Of a DNA stretch of 64,000 bases, positions 48,210 through 59,850 are shown piece by piece; within the stretch, counting starts at the first letter, position 1, and every line of letters begins with the position of its first letter. This DNA comes from Siphonodentalium dalli (Eukaryota > Mollusca > Scaphopoda > Gadilida > Siphonodentaliidae). The stretch is taken from assembly GCA_032622095.1 (NCBI GenBank), contig CP136068.1, forward strand, positions 9,963,729 to 10,027,728. The letters run 5' to 3'. Position numbers and translations under genes: made by a program. The notes under the pieces were generated by a model. The model saw only the letters and a program-made list of their open reading frames with translations, had not been told where the DNA came from and made no database searches.

Positions 48210-50010
48210 TCCATGTGAAAAATGCGGGGAAATTTCACCAGAAAATGTTCCACTTCTTAGACAATTTTTGTTTCCCTGATCAATTCTTGCTGCTCCACTT
48301 CTTTTGTGATTAATGAAATATATGATGGCTCAAAACTCATCGAATTAAATATATAATACAGCCATATTCCCGAATTCTATGTCAGCCCGTTATTATAGAT
48401 ATGATTTTGATTCGCGAGAAAACGGAACACATGCAGTTGACACAACAAAGCCGAATTTTGATATAACATGCATGCACATAACAAATTATTCAGGCCTATA
48501 TTTTTGCTGTCAAACCGCTATATAAATTAAATGGGCTGCAAACTTGGTTAGTTCAAGTTTTGCAGAAATGGGCGATTAATGACCCAGGGTGCACAATCAC
48601 GAGGTGGGGTGGGAATCAACATTGACAAGAATGTTTTCGTCGCCGATTTCTATCAAACTCATTTGAAAGCATTTCCGCGATACGGATAATACAGCTATGT
48701 TATTTGGAATTGCCAACGTTGCTTCGCCCGATTCGGTGGTGGGGTGGGGAGGAACACCGTGAATGGGTGAGCCATAATTTACAAATATGGTGCTGTTACC
48801 GATTCCAATCAAATATCGGTCTCCGCAGTACGGATAATACATATGATAGTGTGATTAAAAACTGCTTAATATTTAGTGCTATGGATTGTATTTGATTCCT
48901 GTGATGTTATACTTTATCTATACCAGATCTAGAATATATGATTTGCACACAGTTATCAAACCATTTGATTGTACGCAATTTATAGCATACATGCTGGCTC
49001 TATTCTGGTGATCAAAGTAGATCAATGCACCGAGGAAACATAAAGTAATTAAGAGTCACTCTAAGCTGTACAGTGCATACACATTAATTCTGAATTGGAC
49101 ATCAATTTGAGATAAGCTAACTTTGATTATGTGTGCTCCCACGACAGTAATAACATCGGCGGTAATTTCTGAAATATGAATTAATATTACCGATATAACT
49201 TGTGGCAATTATACAAGTCATACTAAATGATATATATGCACAAGAAGACATGTCTTGTTGTGAATATATATCAGTTAGTATATATGTGCACATGTGAATT
49301 TGAGTGTTTATAGGAGTGGGATATTTGGATAAAGTTGAGTGATATATGGGTAATTTCCCCAAAATGTTCTACCATTTTGTGATTGTTGTCACTGTCAAAT
49401 TTATAAATAATACTCACAATAACTAAAACAGTCATTTCTAAAGGACTTCATTTATAAACTCAATGATGTTTTGCTTAACAGTGGAACATTTATTATTGAT
49501 AAGAACCGGAACATGCTGGATTTCTGGACCCACGAAGGGGAGCATCTGTTAAATAAGAAGTGGTACCCACATGGTTCGGCGAAAAAGTAATATATAATGC
49601 CCATAGATGTAATGCTTGAAACAACACAGCACTTGAATCGTTTGTGAAGATATAGTTATCGTAATTTACCATTGCAGGCTTGTAGAACTATTTTATGCTA
49701 GCGAAATTTCTACTATCTTGTCGGTCACTGAAGAAAAATGTGAGATTTGTTAGTGATCAGTGTAACTTTCGGTATGAATAAGAACATGCAACCAAATAAT
49801 TGCCATACATAGCCGTTGAGTATCATCTACCAAACCTCGATGCGAAAGGCGACAAATCTAACTTTGATTAATTATAGTCCAGCTCACGTTTTTCTGTGCG
49901 GGTGGCTCCATCTTGTCAAAAATTCGCTAAGAAGGTAAACAGAAATCAACATCGAAGTGGAACATAAAACTGGACAGGAATGATTTTCGGGGAACAGATG
50001 AGCAACAGTA
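48210..50010. other. intergenic, only weak repeats
   Basis: Diverged direct repeats at about 48600-48690 and 48760-48850 share GCCGATT-C-ATCAAA and TACGGATAATAC. 49948-50010 is the complement of a segment in the 1.08-kb duplication. No gene recognised. Confidence 0.4.
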
Positions 50011-50197
50011 AGCAATTATTTCGTGTGTCTTTTGGGAACAGTCAAAATTGTTGTCCCGAGTTATCAGGAATGATTATCGAACTGTTGCCCAGCAAGGCCG
50101 AAGGCCGAGGGCAACAGTTCGATAGTCATTCCTGATACCGATGGACAACAATTTTGCCTGTTTCCAAATGACACATGAAATAATTGCTTTGTTACCC
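50011..50197. mobile_element. 187-bp foldback element
   Basis: Arms of about 83 bases share AGCAATTATTTC, TGTGTC-TTTGG-AACAG, CAAAATTGTTGTCC, TATCAGGAATGA and ATCGAACTGTTGCCC with their complements. The centre is AGCAAGGCCGAAGGCCGA. Confidence 0.85.
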
Positions 50198-50329
50198 AAT
50201 ACATTTACTTGTATATAATCAGGTCATTGCTAATTAATCACACTCTTTAATTATAGTGTTATTTCGAATTATGAGAACTAACTGGAATATACCGCCATTT
50301 ATCTGAATGCAAAAAGTAACAATTCGTTC

Positions 50330-50465
50330 GGGCCAGTCAACAGTTCGCTCGGAGCCAGTCAACAGTTCGCTCGGTTCGGGCAACAGTTCACTCGTGACGT
50401 CATGAAAGCTGACCGTGATTGCAAACCGGGCAACAGTTAATTCAGGGCGGGCAACAGTTCGTTGT
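50330..50465. repeat. CAACAGTTCGCTCGG short tandem repeats
   Basis: Five or six units spaced 20-45 bases share CAACAGTTxxxTC with preceding GGGC or CAGT. The core CAACAGTTCG is also the inner end of the adjacent foldback, so the array may derive from it. Confidence 0.7.
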
Positions 50466-51103
50466 GGCGTTACGAACGCGAATTTGGGGTTAGCCGGTTA
50501 ATTCTAAATCTCAATGATTTACGAAGTAAAACTCTACTATTGGGTAACAATGACCAATAAATCCTTAGAAATTGCATGCACATCAAGCTGAAAGAAAGAG
50601 TTTCGTCCATCTTTACACTGGTCTGACCACTGCCATAATGTATATTTTCGTCATTAAATCTAACATGCTTGATTAAGTGTTTTGTCAGTTGCAATTCATT
50701 ATGGCCTGATCAAGCCATATTTCAAAGGAATACGGACAGTTCGGTTTCTCAGAATAATGCAAACAAAAGTCTTAGATAAAACAATGAGTGGTTTGCTCTC
50801 AGTCTGTGTATGAAATGGCAGTGTTCTGTGCAACACAACAGGGAATGAACTCTGACCTCCAGGCCGATATGTATGTATTACAGAACGTTCATGTTTACCC
50901 ATTCCAGATCTTGTAAATATAAAGATCGTGTTTTAACTTTACTGCAAACTGCCATGATTTCTGATTACTGTGGCACGTTTGTGTTCTGAGAATATGAGCA
51001 TGCATTAAACTTTGTCCAACTGCTGAATGTTGTGGCTGAAGTTAGTGAGGTGATACAATCCACCCCTGTTACCACGTCCCTAACTAACGAGGCCATATCC
51101 GCA
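50466..51103. other. 3' flank of the galactosyltransferase gene
   Basis: Probably contains the 3' UTR of the - strand gene. No polyadenylation site was assigned and no other gene recognised. Confidence 0.35.
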
Positions 51104-52095
51104 TCACGTACATTTTCCATCCTTAAGTGTTTGCCAAATGTCTTCTGCGAGTAATGCGTCGACCTCTCTCCCGAAGATTTTCGCTTCTCTTACGAAATCA
51201 CATCTATGTGGACTATTCGCGGGATCATGCATACCGGACGATACGCTCACGTGCTTCGGGCGTATGGCCGACGGAAGCAGTCCTGTAATGTACACATCCT
51301 CCATCGGAAATATACTGTAATATCCAGCCACAGTATGGATGTATTTTGCTAACCCACTGGGAATCTCATACATATTTCCCTGACAGTACGGAGGATACAT
51401 TGTATATGGGTAATCAGAATACGCCACTCCATACTTCGGGTGATACCTCCGTGTAAATGAATAGTAATAACAGAACCCGTATATAGTATTGTCGTCGAGA
51501 ACAGAAAGCTCCTTGAACAACAACGGCAAATGAATGAATGTGTCATCATCGACCTTCAGCACTCGTCTCGCATTTGGGCACTCGTCTTTCATCCACGTCA
51601 GACCTAAAAGAACTTTTAAAGTTAAATTATAATAACTCTCAACGTAGTCCTGCTGTAGAATATCCCCGTATTCCCTAGCCTCGTCCAGCAATATATGAGA
51701 CATGTCATCCTCATCAGTGCGACCAAACATGAACACTATTTTTATCATTTCAATTCCATGTCTTGACATCCCTGGCCATGAACCTTCTCTTGCCACACTG
51801 CCCCATGTCGTGCGGATGCCGTTTCGTTTTCGTTGGTGAGAGGGAATTGATGTAATGAGAACAAGTGAGAAGGGACGAGCCTCCTTCTCGCACACGATCT
51901 TCGGTTTTATTAGGTAACCATGGTTTAGTCGTGTAACCCTAGTAACGCCAATAGTATAGCTGTTATCTGGTGGACGAAGTTCAACGGTATAACACATCAC
52001 AATGAACAGAACTGAAGCAGCAATCGCAACCAGCTTGTGTCGTACTCGAATTTGTTTTGGTTGCCACCTGGCAACGAATCTCAACCAACGCCTTC
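51104..52095 (-). CDS. beta-1,3-galactosyltransferase-like glycosyltransferase (GT31), main exon
   Basis: The family transfers galactose or N-acetylglucosamine from UDP-sugar to glycan acceptors in the Golgi. Counting from the TTG at 52084, 326 residues show a short basic N-terminus, a single membrane segment at about 18-35 (type II topology), N-G-I-R-T-T-W (88-94), E-Y-G-D-I-L-Q-Q-D-Y (138-147), S-Y-Y-N-L-T-L-K (150-157), the metal-binding DxD as V-D-D-D (178-181), Y-P-P-Y-C-Q-G (230-236) and M-E-D-V-Y-I-T-G (261-268). These are in family order, and the length is usual. No ATG lies at the 5' end. The frame runs up to a TTTACAG acceptor at 52096-52102, so this is the last coding exon, entered in phase 1. 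N-L-T at 153-155 is a possible N-glycosylation site. Subtype and acceptor cannot be told. Confidence 0.88.
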
Positions 52096-52338
52096 CTGTA
52101 AATAAAGAATACTGTGTTGTTTAAATATTGTCGAGATCGAAACGAGAACTGCGCGAAACGGACGCACTATACATTTATATTTTTTTGGCATTACGCATCC
52201 TAGCACAACTGGTATGTCTGCCGGTTGTCCGCATCGATAACAGTGCTAATCTGTACATATTATTACACTCATCTGTTATCTGTAATATACATGTATGATG
52301 TTATATAATAAACAGTTAGCTAAATGGTGTGAGCGTAC

Positions 52339-52357
52339 CCCATATCCAGTGGTACAT
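52339..52357 (-). CDS. candidate first coding exon of the galactosyltransferase gene
   Basis: ATG TAC CAC TGG ATA TGG G followed by GTACGC supplies an ATG, a donor and the phase-1 ending the main exon needs. Joined, it gives M-Y-H-W-I-W-G-R-R-W-L-R-F, a plausible cytosolic tail. Such a short match can arise by chance, so this is tentative. Confidence 0.35.
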
Positions 52358-52978
52358 TTCGCGGGTTATTTGCTCGTGAAATAGAGATCACTAGCTCGAA
52401 GTTCTGATTTCTTTGTTATCGATGTGACGTATTGCGTACTACGTTGTGAGTCTAGTCGACGTACACCAACCGGTAGGCAGTGAGTTATCAAATACATTTG
52501 ACTAATTTAAATACATGTCTAGCAACGCACCAAAAGCAAATTGATGAGTTTGAGGTTTTTATTTTGGATGTAAATAGGAACATACCGGGAGCATATAGGG
52601 AAGATATAATAATGATCTCGATTATTATGAAGTTCGAATTGACGTTTTTCTATAGTTTTGATTGAATCATATTAAGTTAAATTGTAATGATGCACATGCG
52701 AAGTACAGGTATATATGATTGCAATTAATTCATTGAATTTTGTCGCGTCCAGCATTACCCCATCCATCGGCGTTTTTGGTACATGTTCATGCACGCACAT
52801 GTAACTTCGGCTTAAATATTCGGATCGTCTTCGCTGTGGGTATAGCTGTGTAAATAGTCACATCCGTTAAATCGTCATAAACAGAACACTATTATATAAC
52901 AGACATATTTGTTCTTATACCAATCATAAATATCGCGTATATTGCATGTTATTGTCACGTGTGTACGCTTTGTTATGT
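52358..52978. other. upstream of the galactosyltransferase gene, nothing recognised
   Basis: Would contain the promoter of the - strand gene. No clear core promoter element or other gene. Confidence 0.35.
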
Positions 52979-53081
52979 AAACAAACACCAAAAACGTTAC
53001 AGAACCGTTTGTTTATAGACAAACACTTGGAACTACCGGATCGTCTAATGAAAATTGACCGTTGCGCTGTAGTATTTTCTC
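52979..53081. repeat. 103-bp direct repeat flanking the 6.1-kb element, left
   Basis: Shares AAAAACGTTACAxAACCGTT, AGACAAACACTTGGAACTAC and GTTGCGCTGTAGTATTTTCT with 59277-59381. It is too long for an ordinary target-site duplication. Confidence 0.85.
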
Positions 53082-53084
53082 CTA

Positions 53085-54230
53085 TAGTCTAGGCTGTGCT
53101 GGGGGGTGACCGTCGCACATCGGGGGAATTTATGCGACCATACATTTCTTATGGGAACATTACTCTAGGTTTCGAATTCAGAGGGCGCCGAGCCGAGATA
53201 GGTGACAAAATATAACTGTTCACAATGTTTCATAGGGCACCCTACCTAAAAAATGACATATTTTCGGAGGTTAACAGGCATTAGCCAACTGGTTAACAGG
53301 GCATCAAAATCGGAAAGATTGTAAATATATTTGTAAATTGTGGAACGAATATAGACACTTAATAAGATTCAACATCGTTTTCCTGCTTTCGTTCTGATTT
53401 GGTGACTTCATGGTAAAGAATGTAACGAGGCGCGTCAAAAATGCATGGCGTTTCAGACAAAGTGTCGTGTGTCAACTCTGTACAAACAGAATATATCTGC
53501 CAAATACTTCCAAGTTATATACTTTTGGAAATGGTAGGGTATGCCCTATATAAAGATGTTCCTACATACATTATATCTCTCCAAGTATTGACATTATAGA
53601 CAAAAACTTAACCCTCCCCCAATTTCACAAAAAAACACATCCATGCGTCCATGCAGTTTGTGTCCACCAAATACATTGGCAATGCACAGTTTACAGTGTC
53701 ATATGGTATAGAATCGTACGGGGACACTGATAATGAAAAACATCGTTCAAATTCTAGATTAGGAAGGTAATCAAATCCAAGATGGCGTCCAAGTTGGCCG
53801 CCAATTTTTATATTGACACTCTATACACCATATGTATGCTAACCGGACTAGATCATCGCGAGTGCTTTATATAATATGGCATTTTCTTGGATGGAGTCTG
53901 TATCTTAATACGTATATGGCAACTGGCTACGTGAAACCGATTATGGAGACCAAAATGACCGCCAAATAAACAGAACTGTTCCGATAAAACGACCAACTTC
54001 TGAGTTGCAAGAAAAATGCATGGTATGACTGTTGTAGCTTATTTGTTAGTACATATATGTCATTGTGGCCAACGTGATCCGTATCTGAAGAAACTAGGGG
54101 CATTAAGATTGTAACTGTTCATTATTTCGCCAAATAACGACATCATATAATATCAAATTGCCTAAATAGGACCGAATTTCAACCTGACATCCAAGCATTT
54201 GGTGGTATATATGTCAATGTTCTGCTACAC
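53085..54230. repeat. left long TIR
   Basis: Reverse complement of the right arm, with about 927 bases matching unit 58291-59217 and a further 180 bases matching only the inner part of unit 57163-58290. Confidence 0.85.
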
Positions 54231-57162
54231 GATGCTACAACTGCAAACAACCACATTAGTATAGCAATAATGGAAGCCACAATGCCGAATAAAACATGCC
54301 TAGGCACTAATAGTTATATATTCAATTATCAACTAAAGGAGTTGTTCCCATGCTAGTAGCACATTAGACCCGCAATCATAAACCGTCTGGAGATAACAGA
54401 CCTATCTCTATTCCCGATAATTGCGGATATGTTGTTTATACGAAAAGCTTGGGCAACTTTGTTCACATTACCCCGCTAATGTTGTCAATTGCTTACCATG
54501 GTAGTTGGTTTCTACGTTCAAAGAAGTGATGTTCCAATGTAATAACGGACAATAATCACCAGCAATTTAGACCGAACTAAAATTGTTTTCTGTACATTTC
54601 GTCGGGGTGCCACCACGCACGGAAATGGGTGTTTGCCTAAGCAGTTCTAATTCGTATTTGTTCAGTACTTCTCAACTCTGAGGATTTAGATAACAATGAA
54701 TGGTTACAGGTTCGTTGCAAATACTCATTTTATGAACTATTCGCAGTGGCAACCGATAGCTTAAATCAATTTCCCACTAACGTACTGTATTCATGGGTGT
54801 CTCAGTAGTGGTTGTCAAATTAATGTGGTTGACGAGTTAATTCACAAGTTTGTGCCCTCACTTCCATATTATGTTATTTCACACCGGCAGTTCAAGATTC
54901 ACGTCGCTGTCGCAATATATTAATACATCTATTGAGCCTTTTGTTATGATGTTCATCCATTTCGTCAAGAGACGAATAAATGATAAGTTTCTACCATATC
55001 TTATATTGGATAAGGCCTACCCATTCGTAGACAATTTCGTTAGACATTTAACCACCAATAACATTATTTCACCTTGCTAGTAATTATCAGCCCTAAGTAA
55101 CATACATATAGCTGATATACACAGCCGGGTGACACGATTAAGTTGATATACGGATGATATATGAACATAATTTAATCATTAGCTGTCAACTCGGGGAAAA
55201 CTGTAAAACAGTTGGTTGGCATGCTTGTCAGTCCACTGTAACCGTGTTGCTGGATTCAATTGACCTGACCAATCAAATGATGAAATCACGTTACTCTTCA
55301 GCTGGATACGTGATTGTTCACAATTGAACAATTGAGTATCACAAGTAATTTATAAATGGCATGGCTATATATAATTGAAAACTGGACGAATTTTATTAAT
55401 ATTGAGACTAAATTAAAATTATGAGAAATAACTCTGTTTTCGATTTAATAAGGTGGTGAGTTAGAATCGACAATTTTGAAGACAAATTAACTGTTATCGC
55501 ATAACCTTAGTCGAGACTAGATCCATTTATTAAATGTAACACTTAACTGGTTTTCAAAGGGAAAACAAGTACCATATTTCAACTCATTAAGTATCTCGAT
55601 CTAAATTCCTACCAGGTGTACACATAAGAAAGTAGAGATATTTGTAATTTAATATGCTTGAATTTAAGGGTGTTACTACTTTCGAAGTTTCATATGTGTG
55701 GTATGCTATGTGTAAGTTCACTATATGCCTTGCCACCTGTCGCCGAATAATCTATATTATGAGCAAATAGGTCCATCATCCATCAAATGTCCGACTGCGA
55801 GTGTCTATATATGCCACACATTCTATCCAACGACAATAACTTGACAAGAACGTGTGTCATTGTCGAATATAGGACCGTCACCACATGCAACGGTTGAACC
55901 TGGTTTGATTGTATGGTGCTCACACGGTAAACTTAGTCGACCAATTACTGTTTCAAATTACCAATATTAAGCTAAACATAAGGATTCAAAATCAATTGTT
56001 TTCTGGGACGTCTACTTAGATGAATGCACACAATAACTACCACACCTATGTACATCATCTGATATTTGTGGTAATCGCATGCTTGCATATATACGTTCGG
56101 TCAGATACATATAAATGTTTCACGCACAATGTATCCTGGGGAGAATTAACAGAATCATGAATATTTGACATATATCAGATAAATAGGTTGTTCCATTGCA
56201 GAAAATTGGCGATCGTGCTAATGAGTTGCTACTTATTGTTTGTGTTAAAAGTACTCAACGGCTAGTATATTTCTCGAGAATGTCTTACATACACCTGTAG
56301 CGGATATACTGTATTTTGATCAGATAAGCTTTGTGTGTGTAGTCTGAGTGGTCCAACTAATTCCGCGGCTGTGGCTGGTAACATGTGACCAACGAGTTGT
56401 CATCCCGTTGGTTGAATATCAGCGAAAGGGACAACTTTAGTATGACAAGCATCATTCTAATGACCGAGCAACTGAGTATATGACATTTTGAGCACGTCTT
56501 CTAACTGTGTGGCTTTCTAATACTTGTACTTGAAATTTCATCTTTGGATAATTGCCTACGTATACATTGCTCCATACTGATATATAAATTGGATGATAGT
56601 TTTATCCCATTCGGTTACTGTACGTAATTATTATAGTTGTGTACGTGTGACGGAGAGTCGTGCGATACCTACAGTGTGAGACAGACTTACATGCATCCAA
56701 AATTCATGGGACTTAGCACAGTCAATACCCAGGCCTCACACTTACCATTATCATTTAAAGCATTAGCATTTACAAATAAGCATAAATCCAAGTGTGATGG
56801 GACCCTAGCAGTTGTGAGAATATGACGATATATATACTTATTATGTCTGGTTTATTTGAGATTTGTTTCCGTTATTTCAATGGAACATCAGTCCACTGAA
56901 CGTGAAAACCAATGGCGGTGAATGCATTATGCATTGACAACATTGGCGAGAAAAATAAACTAAGTTGTCCAGCCATTGCATACCCGCACTTATCAGGATT
57001 CTAAATTGGTTGTCATCGAATGACGGGTTGTGTAAGCGGGTATAATGAGCCATTACCGTGGGACACCTACGTTGGTTATTGAGGATTGAATATGTATATA
57101 TAGTCGGCCATTATAGCTTCAATTCTTATTGTACTAATACAAAACTCAGCAGTTTCATCATC
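54231..57162. other. internal region of the long-TIR element, no gene recognised
   Basis: Only short open frames (76 codons at 54850, 62 codons at 56637), none with known motifs. Base composition is like the surroundings. Confidence 0.45.
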
Positions 57163-58290
57163 AAGCAGAACGTTGACTTGTATACCACAAAATGGATGTC
57201 AGGTTGAAACACAGTCCCATTGTGGCAATTTGGCATTGCATGTCGATTTTGAGAAAAAAAATGAGCATTTACTTTCTCAATGCCAACAGTGTTTTCGGAT
57301 TAGGATCACATTATCCACAGACATATATGCACGAACGAATAAGCTACAAAACTCATAATATGCGGACGCTATTGCAACTCAGAAGCCGGTAATTTTATCG
57401 GAACATTTTTGAGTTTTATGGCCGCCAGTTTGGTCTCCATCATCGGATTTACGTAACCAGTTGACTTATACATATTACGATACAGCCTCTATGAAATACA
57501 GATCAGTTACAATAAAGCACTTGCGATGTTCAATTCCGGTGTGCACACTCGTTGTGTACAGAGTGCCAATATAAAACTTGGCGGCCATCTTGGACGCCAT
57601 CTTGGATTTTATTACCTTCCTAATCTAGGATTTGAACGAAATCTTACTTTATCCGTGTCCCCTGATGTTTCTACCATGTATGATACTATAAAATATGCAT
57701 TGTCGATGTGTTATTGGAAACAACCTGCGTGGATGCATTTAAGTGGATATTTGTGAAATTGGGGTGAGGGTTAATCTTTTGTCGATTAGTTTACCGTTTG
57801 GAGATATATAATACAGATATGAACATCATTTTGTAGGGAATACTCTTCCAAAAATATATAACTTGGAAGAATTCGACAGATATGCTATATTTGCACAGAG
57901 TTGAGGCACGACACTTTGTCTGAATCGCTATGAAATTTTGACGCGTCGCGCTACATATTTTACCATGACGTCACGAAATCAGAACGAAAGCAAAAAATAA
58001 TGTCGAATCTGATTATGTGAGAACATTAGCCCCATAAATTGCTAATATGTGTTCATTCTTTCCCATGTTGATGCCCGGTCAACCGGTTGTCTATTTTGCC
58101 TGTCAGACCGCTGAAATGTGTCTATTTCTCGGTAGGCTACCGTATGAAACATAGCGAAAATGTATATATGTCACCTATTTCGGCTCGGCGCCCTCTGAAT
58201 TCGAAAACTAGAGTTATGTTCCCATAAGAAAATGATGGTCGCATAAATTACCCCGACGTGTGACGGTCACCCACAGCACCGCCTAGACTA
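57163..58290. repeat. right long TIR, inner unit
   Basis: Ends CACAGCACCGCCTAGACTA, a near copy of the element terminus, then runs straight into the second unit at ATAAGCTACAACAGGCATAC. Confidence 0.82.
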
Positions 58291-59217
58291 ATAAGCTACA
58301 ACAGGCATACCATGCGATTTTCTTGCAACTCAGAAGTTGGTCGTTTTATCGGAACAGTTCTGTTTATTTTGGCGTCCATTTTGGTCTCCATCATCGATTT
58401 TACGAAACCAGTTGCCTTATACGTATTAAGATACAGACTTCATCCAAGAAAATGCCATATAATATAAAGCACTCGCGATGATCTAGTCCTGTTAGCATAC
58501 ATCTGGTGTATAGAGTGTCAATATAAAAATTGGCGGCCAACTTGGACGCCATCTTGGATTTGAATACCTTCTTAATCTAGGATTTGTGTCCCCGTAAACC
58601 ATATGACAAGGTAAACTGTGCATTGCCAATTATTTGGTGGACACAAACTGCATGGACGCATCTATGTGGTTATTTGTGAAATTGGGGGAGGGTTAAGTTT
58701 GTGTCTATTTTGTCAATATTTGGAGAGATATAATGGAAGTACGAACATCTTTATATAGGGAATACCCTACCATTTCCAAAAGTATATAACTTGGAAGTAT
58801 TTGGCTGATATATTATGTTTGTACAGAGTTGACACACGACACTTTGTCTGAATCGCCATGCTTTTTTGACGAGCCTCGTTACATTCTTTACCATGAAGTC
58901 ACCAAATCAGAACGAAAGCAGGAAAACGATGTTGAGTCTTATTAAGTGTCTACATTCGTTCCACAATTTGCAAATATATTTACAATCTTTCCAATTTTGA
59001 TGCCCTGTTAACGAGTTGGCTAATGCCTGTTAACCTCCGAAAATATGTCATTTTTAAGTAGGGTGCCCTATGAAACATTGTGAAAAGTTATATTTTGTCA
59101 CCTATTTCGGCTCGGCGCCCTCTGAATTCGAAAAATAGATTAATTTTCCCATAAGAAAATGATGGTCGCATAAATTCGCCCGACGTGCGACGGTCACCCC
59201 CAGCACAGCCTAGACTA
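58291..59217. repeat. right long TIR, outer unit
   Basis: Tandem copy of the distal 0.93 kb of the inner unit. It is closer to the left arm than the inner unit is in several blocks, for example GTGTCTACATTCGTTCCACA and CCTGTTAACCTCCGAAAATA. Confidence 0.82.
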
Positions 59218-59276
59218 CTAACCTATATATACATACCACATAAGGAATTTACTATGAGTAGTATTGTGAGTTGTTT

Positions 59277-59381
59277 GCAAACAAATATCAAAAACGTTAC
59301 AAAACCGTTTGTTTACAGACAAACACTTGGAACTACCGGATCGTCCAATGAAAATGTTCTGTTGCGCTGTAGTATTTTCTC
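59277..59381. repeat. direct repeat flanking the 6.1-kb element, right
   Basis: Partner of 52979-53081. It is itself embedded in a local duplication: ATAAGGAATTTACTATxAGT occurs at about 59240 and 59412. Confidence 0.85.
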
Positions 59382-59639
59382 TTAACTTATATATATGGAA
59401 ACACAATACCAAATAAGGAATTTACTATAAGTAGTATTGTGAGTTGAATGTTGTAGACGCACCACATTATGGGTTTTACAACCGACGTATACTGCGAGCG
59501 AATCTAAATAATGAAATGACGCAATTTCGTGAAAAACTAAACACCACTCGCCCTGAATTTTCTCGGACACAAAGCGTGTTTTGTGAATAAAGAATCGCAA
59601 TCATATCATCACTGTGCTATACTATTAGTATCTTGAGGA

Positions 59640-59850
59640 AACTATCATAATTTGATAAATGTTATTTATAAATTATAACCTACAACAAAGGCCGCCGGTC
59701 CCTTTAAGTTGTCGATGGGACGCGAAACGTAACATACAAAGGACAATATAATTTGAGAGTTTTGCACATGTCGGGGATAGAACCCGCGCAACCTCATCTA
59801 GCGATGATCGTGTTCACGACCTAACCACCTCGGCCACTGGGACATCTTTA
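59640..59850 (-). mobile_element. tRNA-derived SINE (tRNA-Ser/Leu-like head)
   Basis: On the - strand, A-box-like GTGGCCGAGGTGGTTAG (59837-59821) and B-box-like GGTTCTATCC (59784-59775) with a T-stem-like GCGGG/CCCG(A). The 5' and 3' ends do not pair as an acceptor stem, so this is a SINE head rather than a working tRNA. The body continues towards 59640. Confidence 0.65.

Larger units (their letters stand above)
53085..59217. mobile_element. 6.1-kb element with terminal inverted repeats over 1 kb
   Basis: The left arm (53085-54230) is inverted relative to the right arm (57163-59217); both end TAGTCTAGGCTGTGCTGG. The right arm is two tandem units (57163-58290 and 58291-59217), each ending with the same terminus. 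Arms carry CGGCTCGGCGCCCTCTGAAT and GGACGCCATCTTGGATT blocks. The internal part (54231-57162) has no transposase I recognise. It resembles large non-autonomous foldback/long-TIR DNA elements. Confidence 0.82.

Noticed and set aside
59770-59850. Functional tRNA-Ser on the - strand
   Set aside because: The T-arm and A box are tRNA-like, but the 5' and 3' ends do not form a seven-base acceptor stem.
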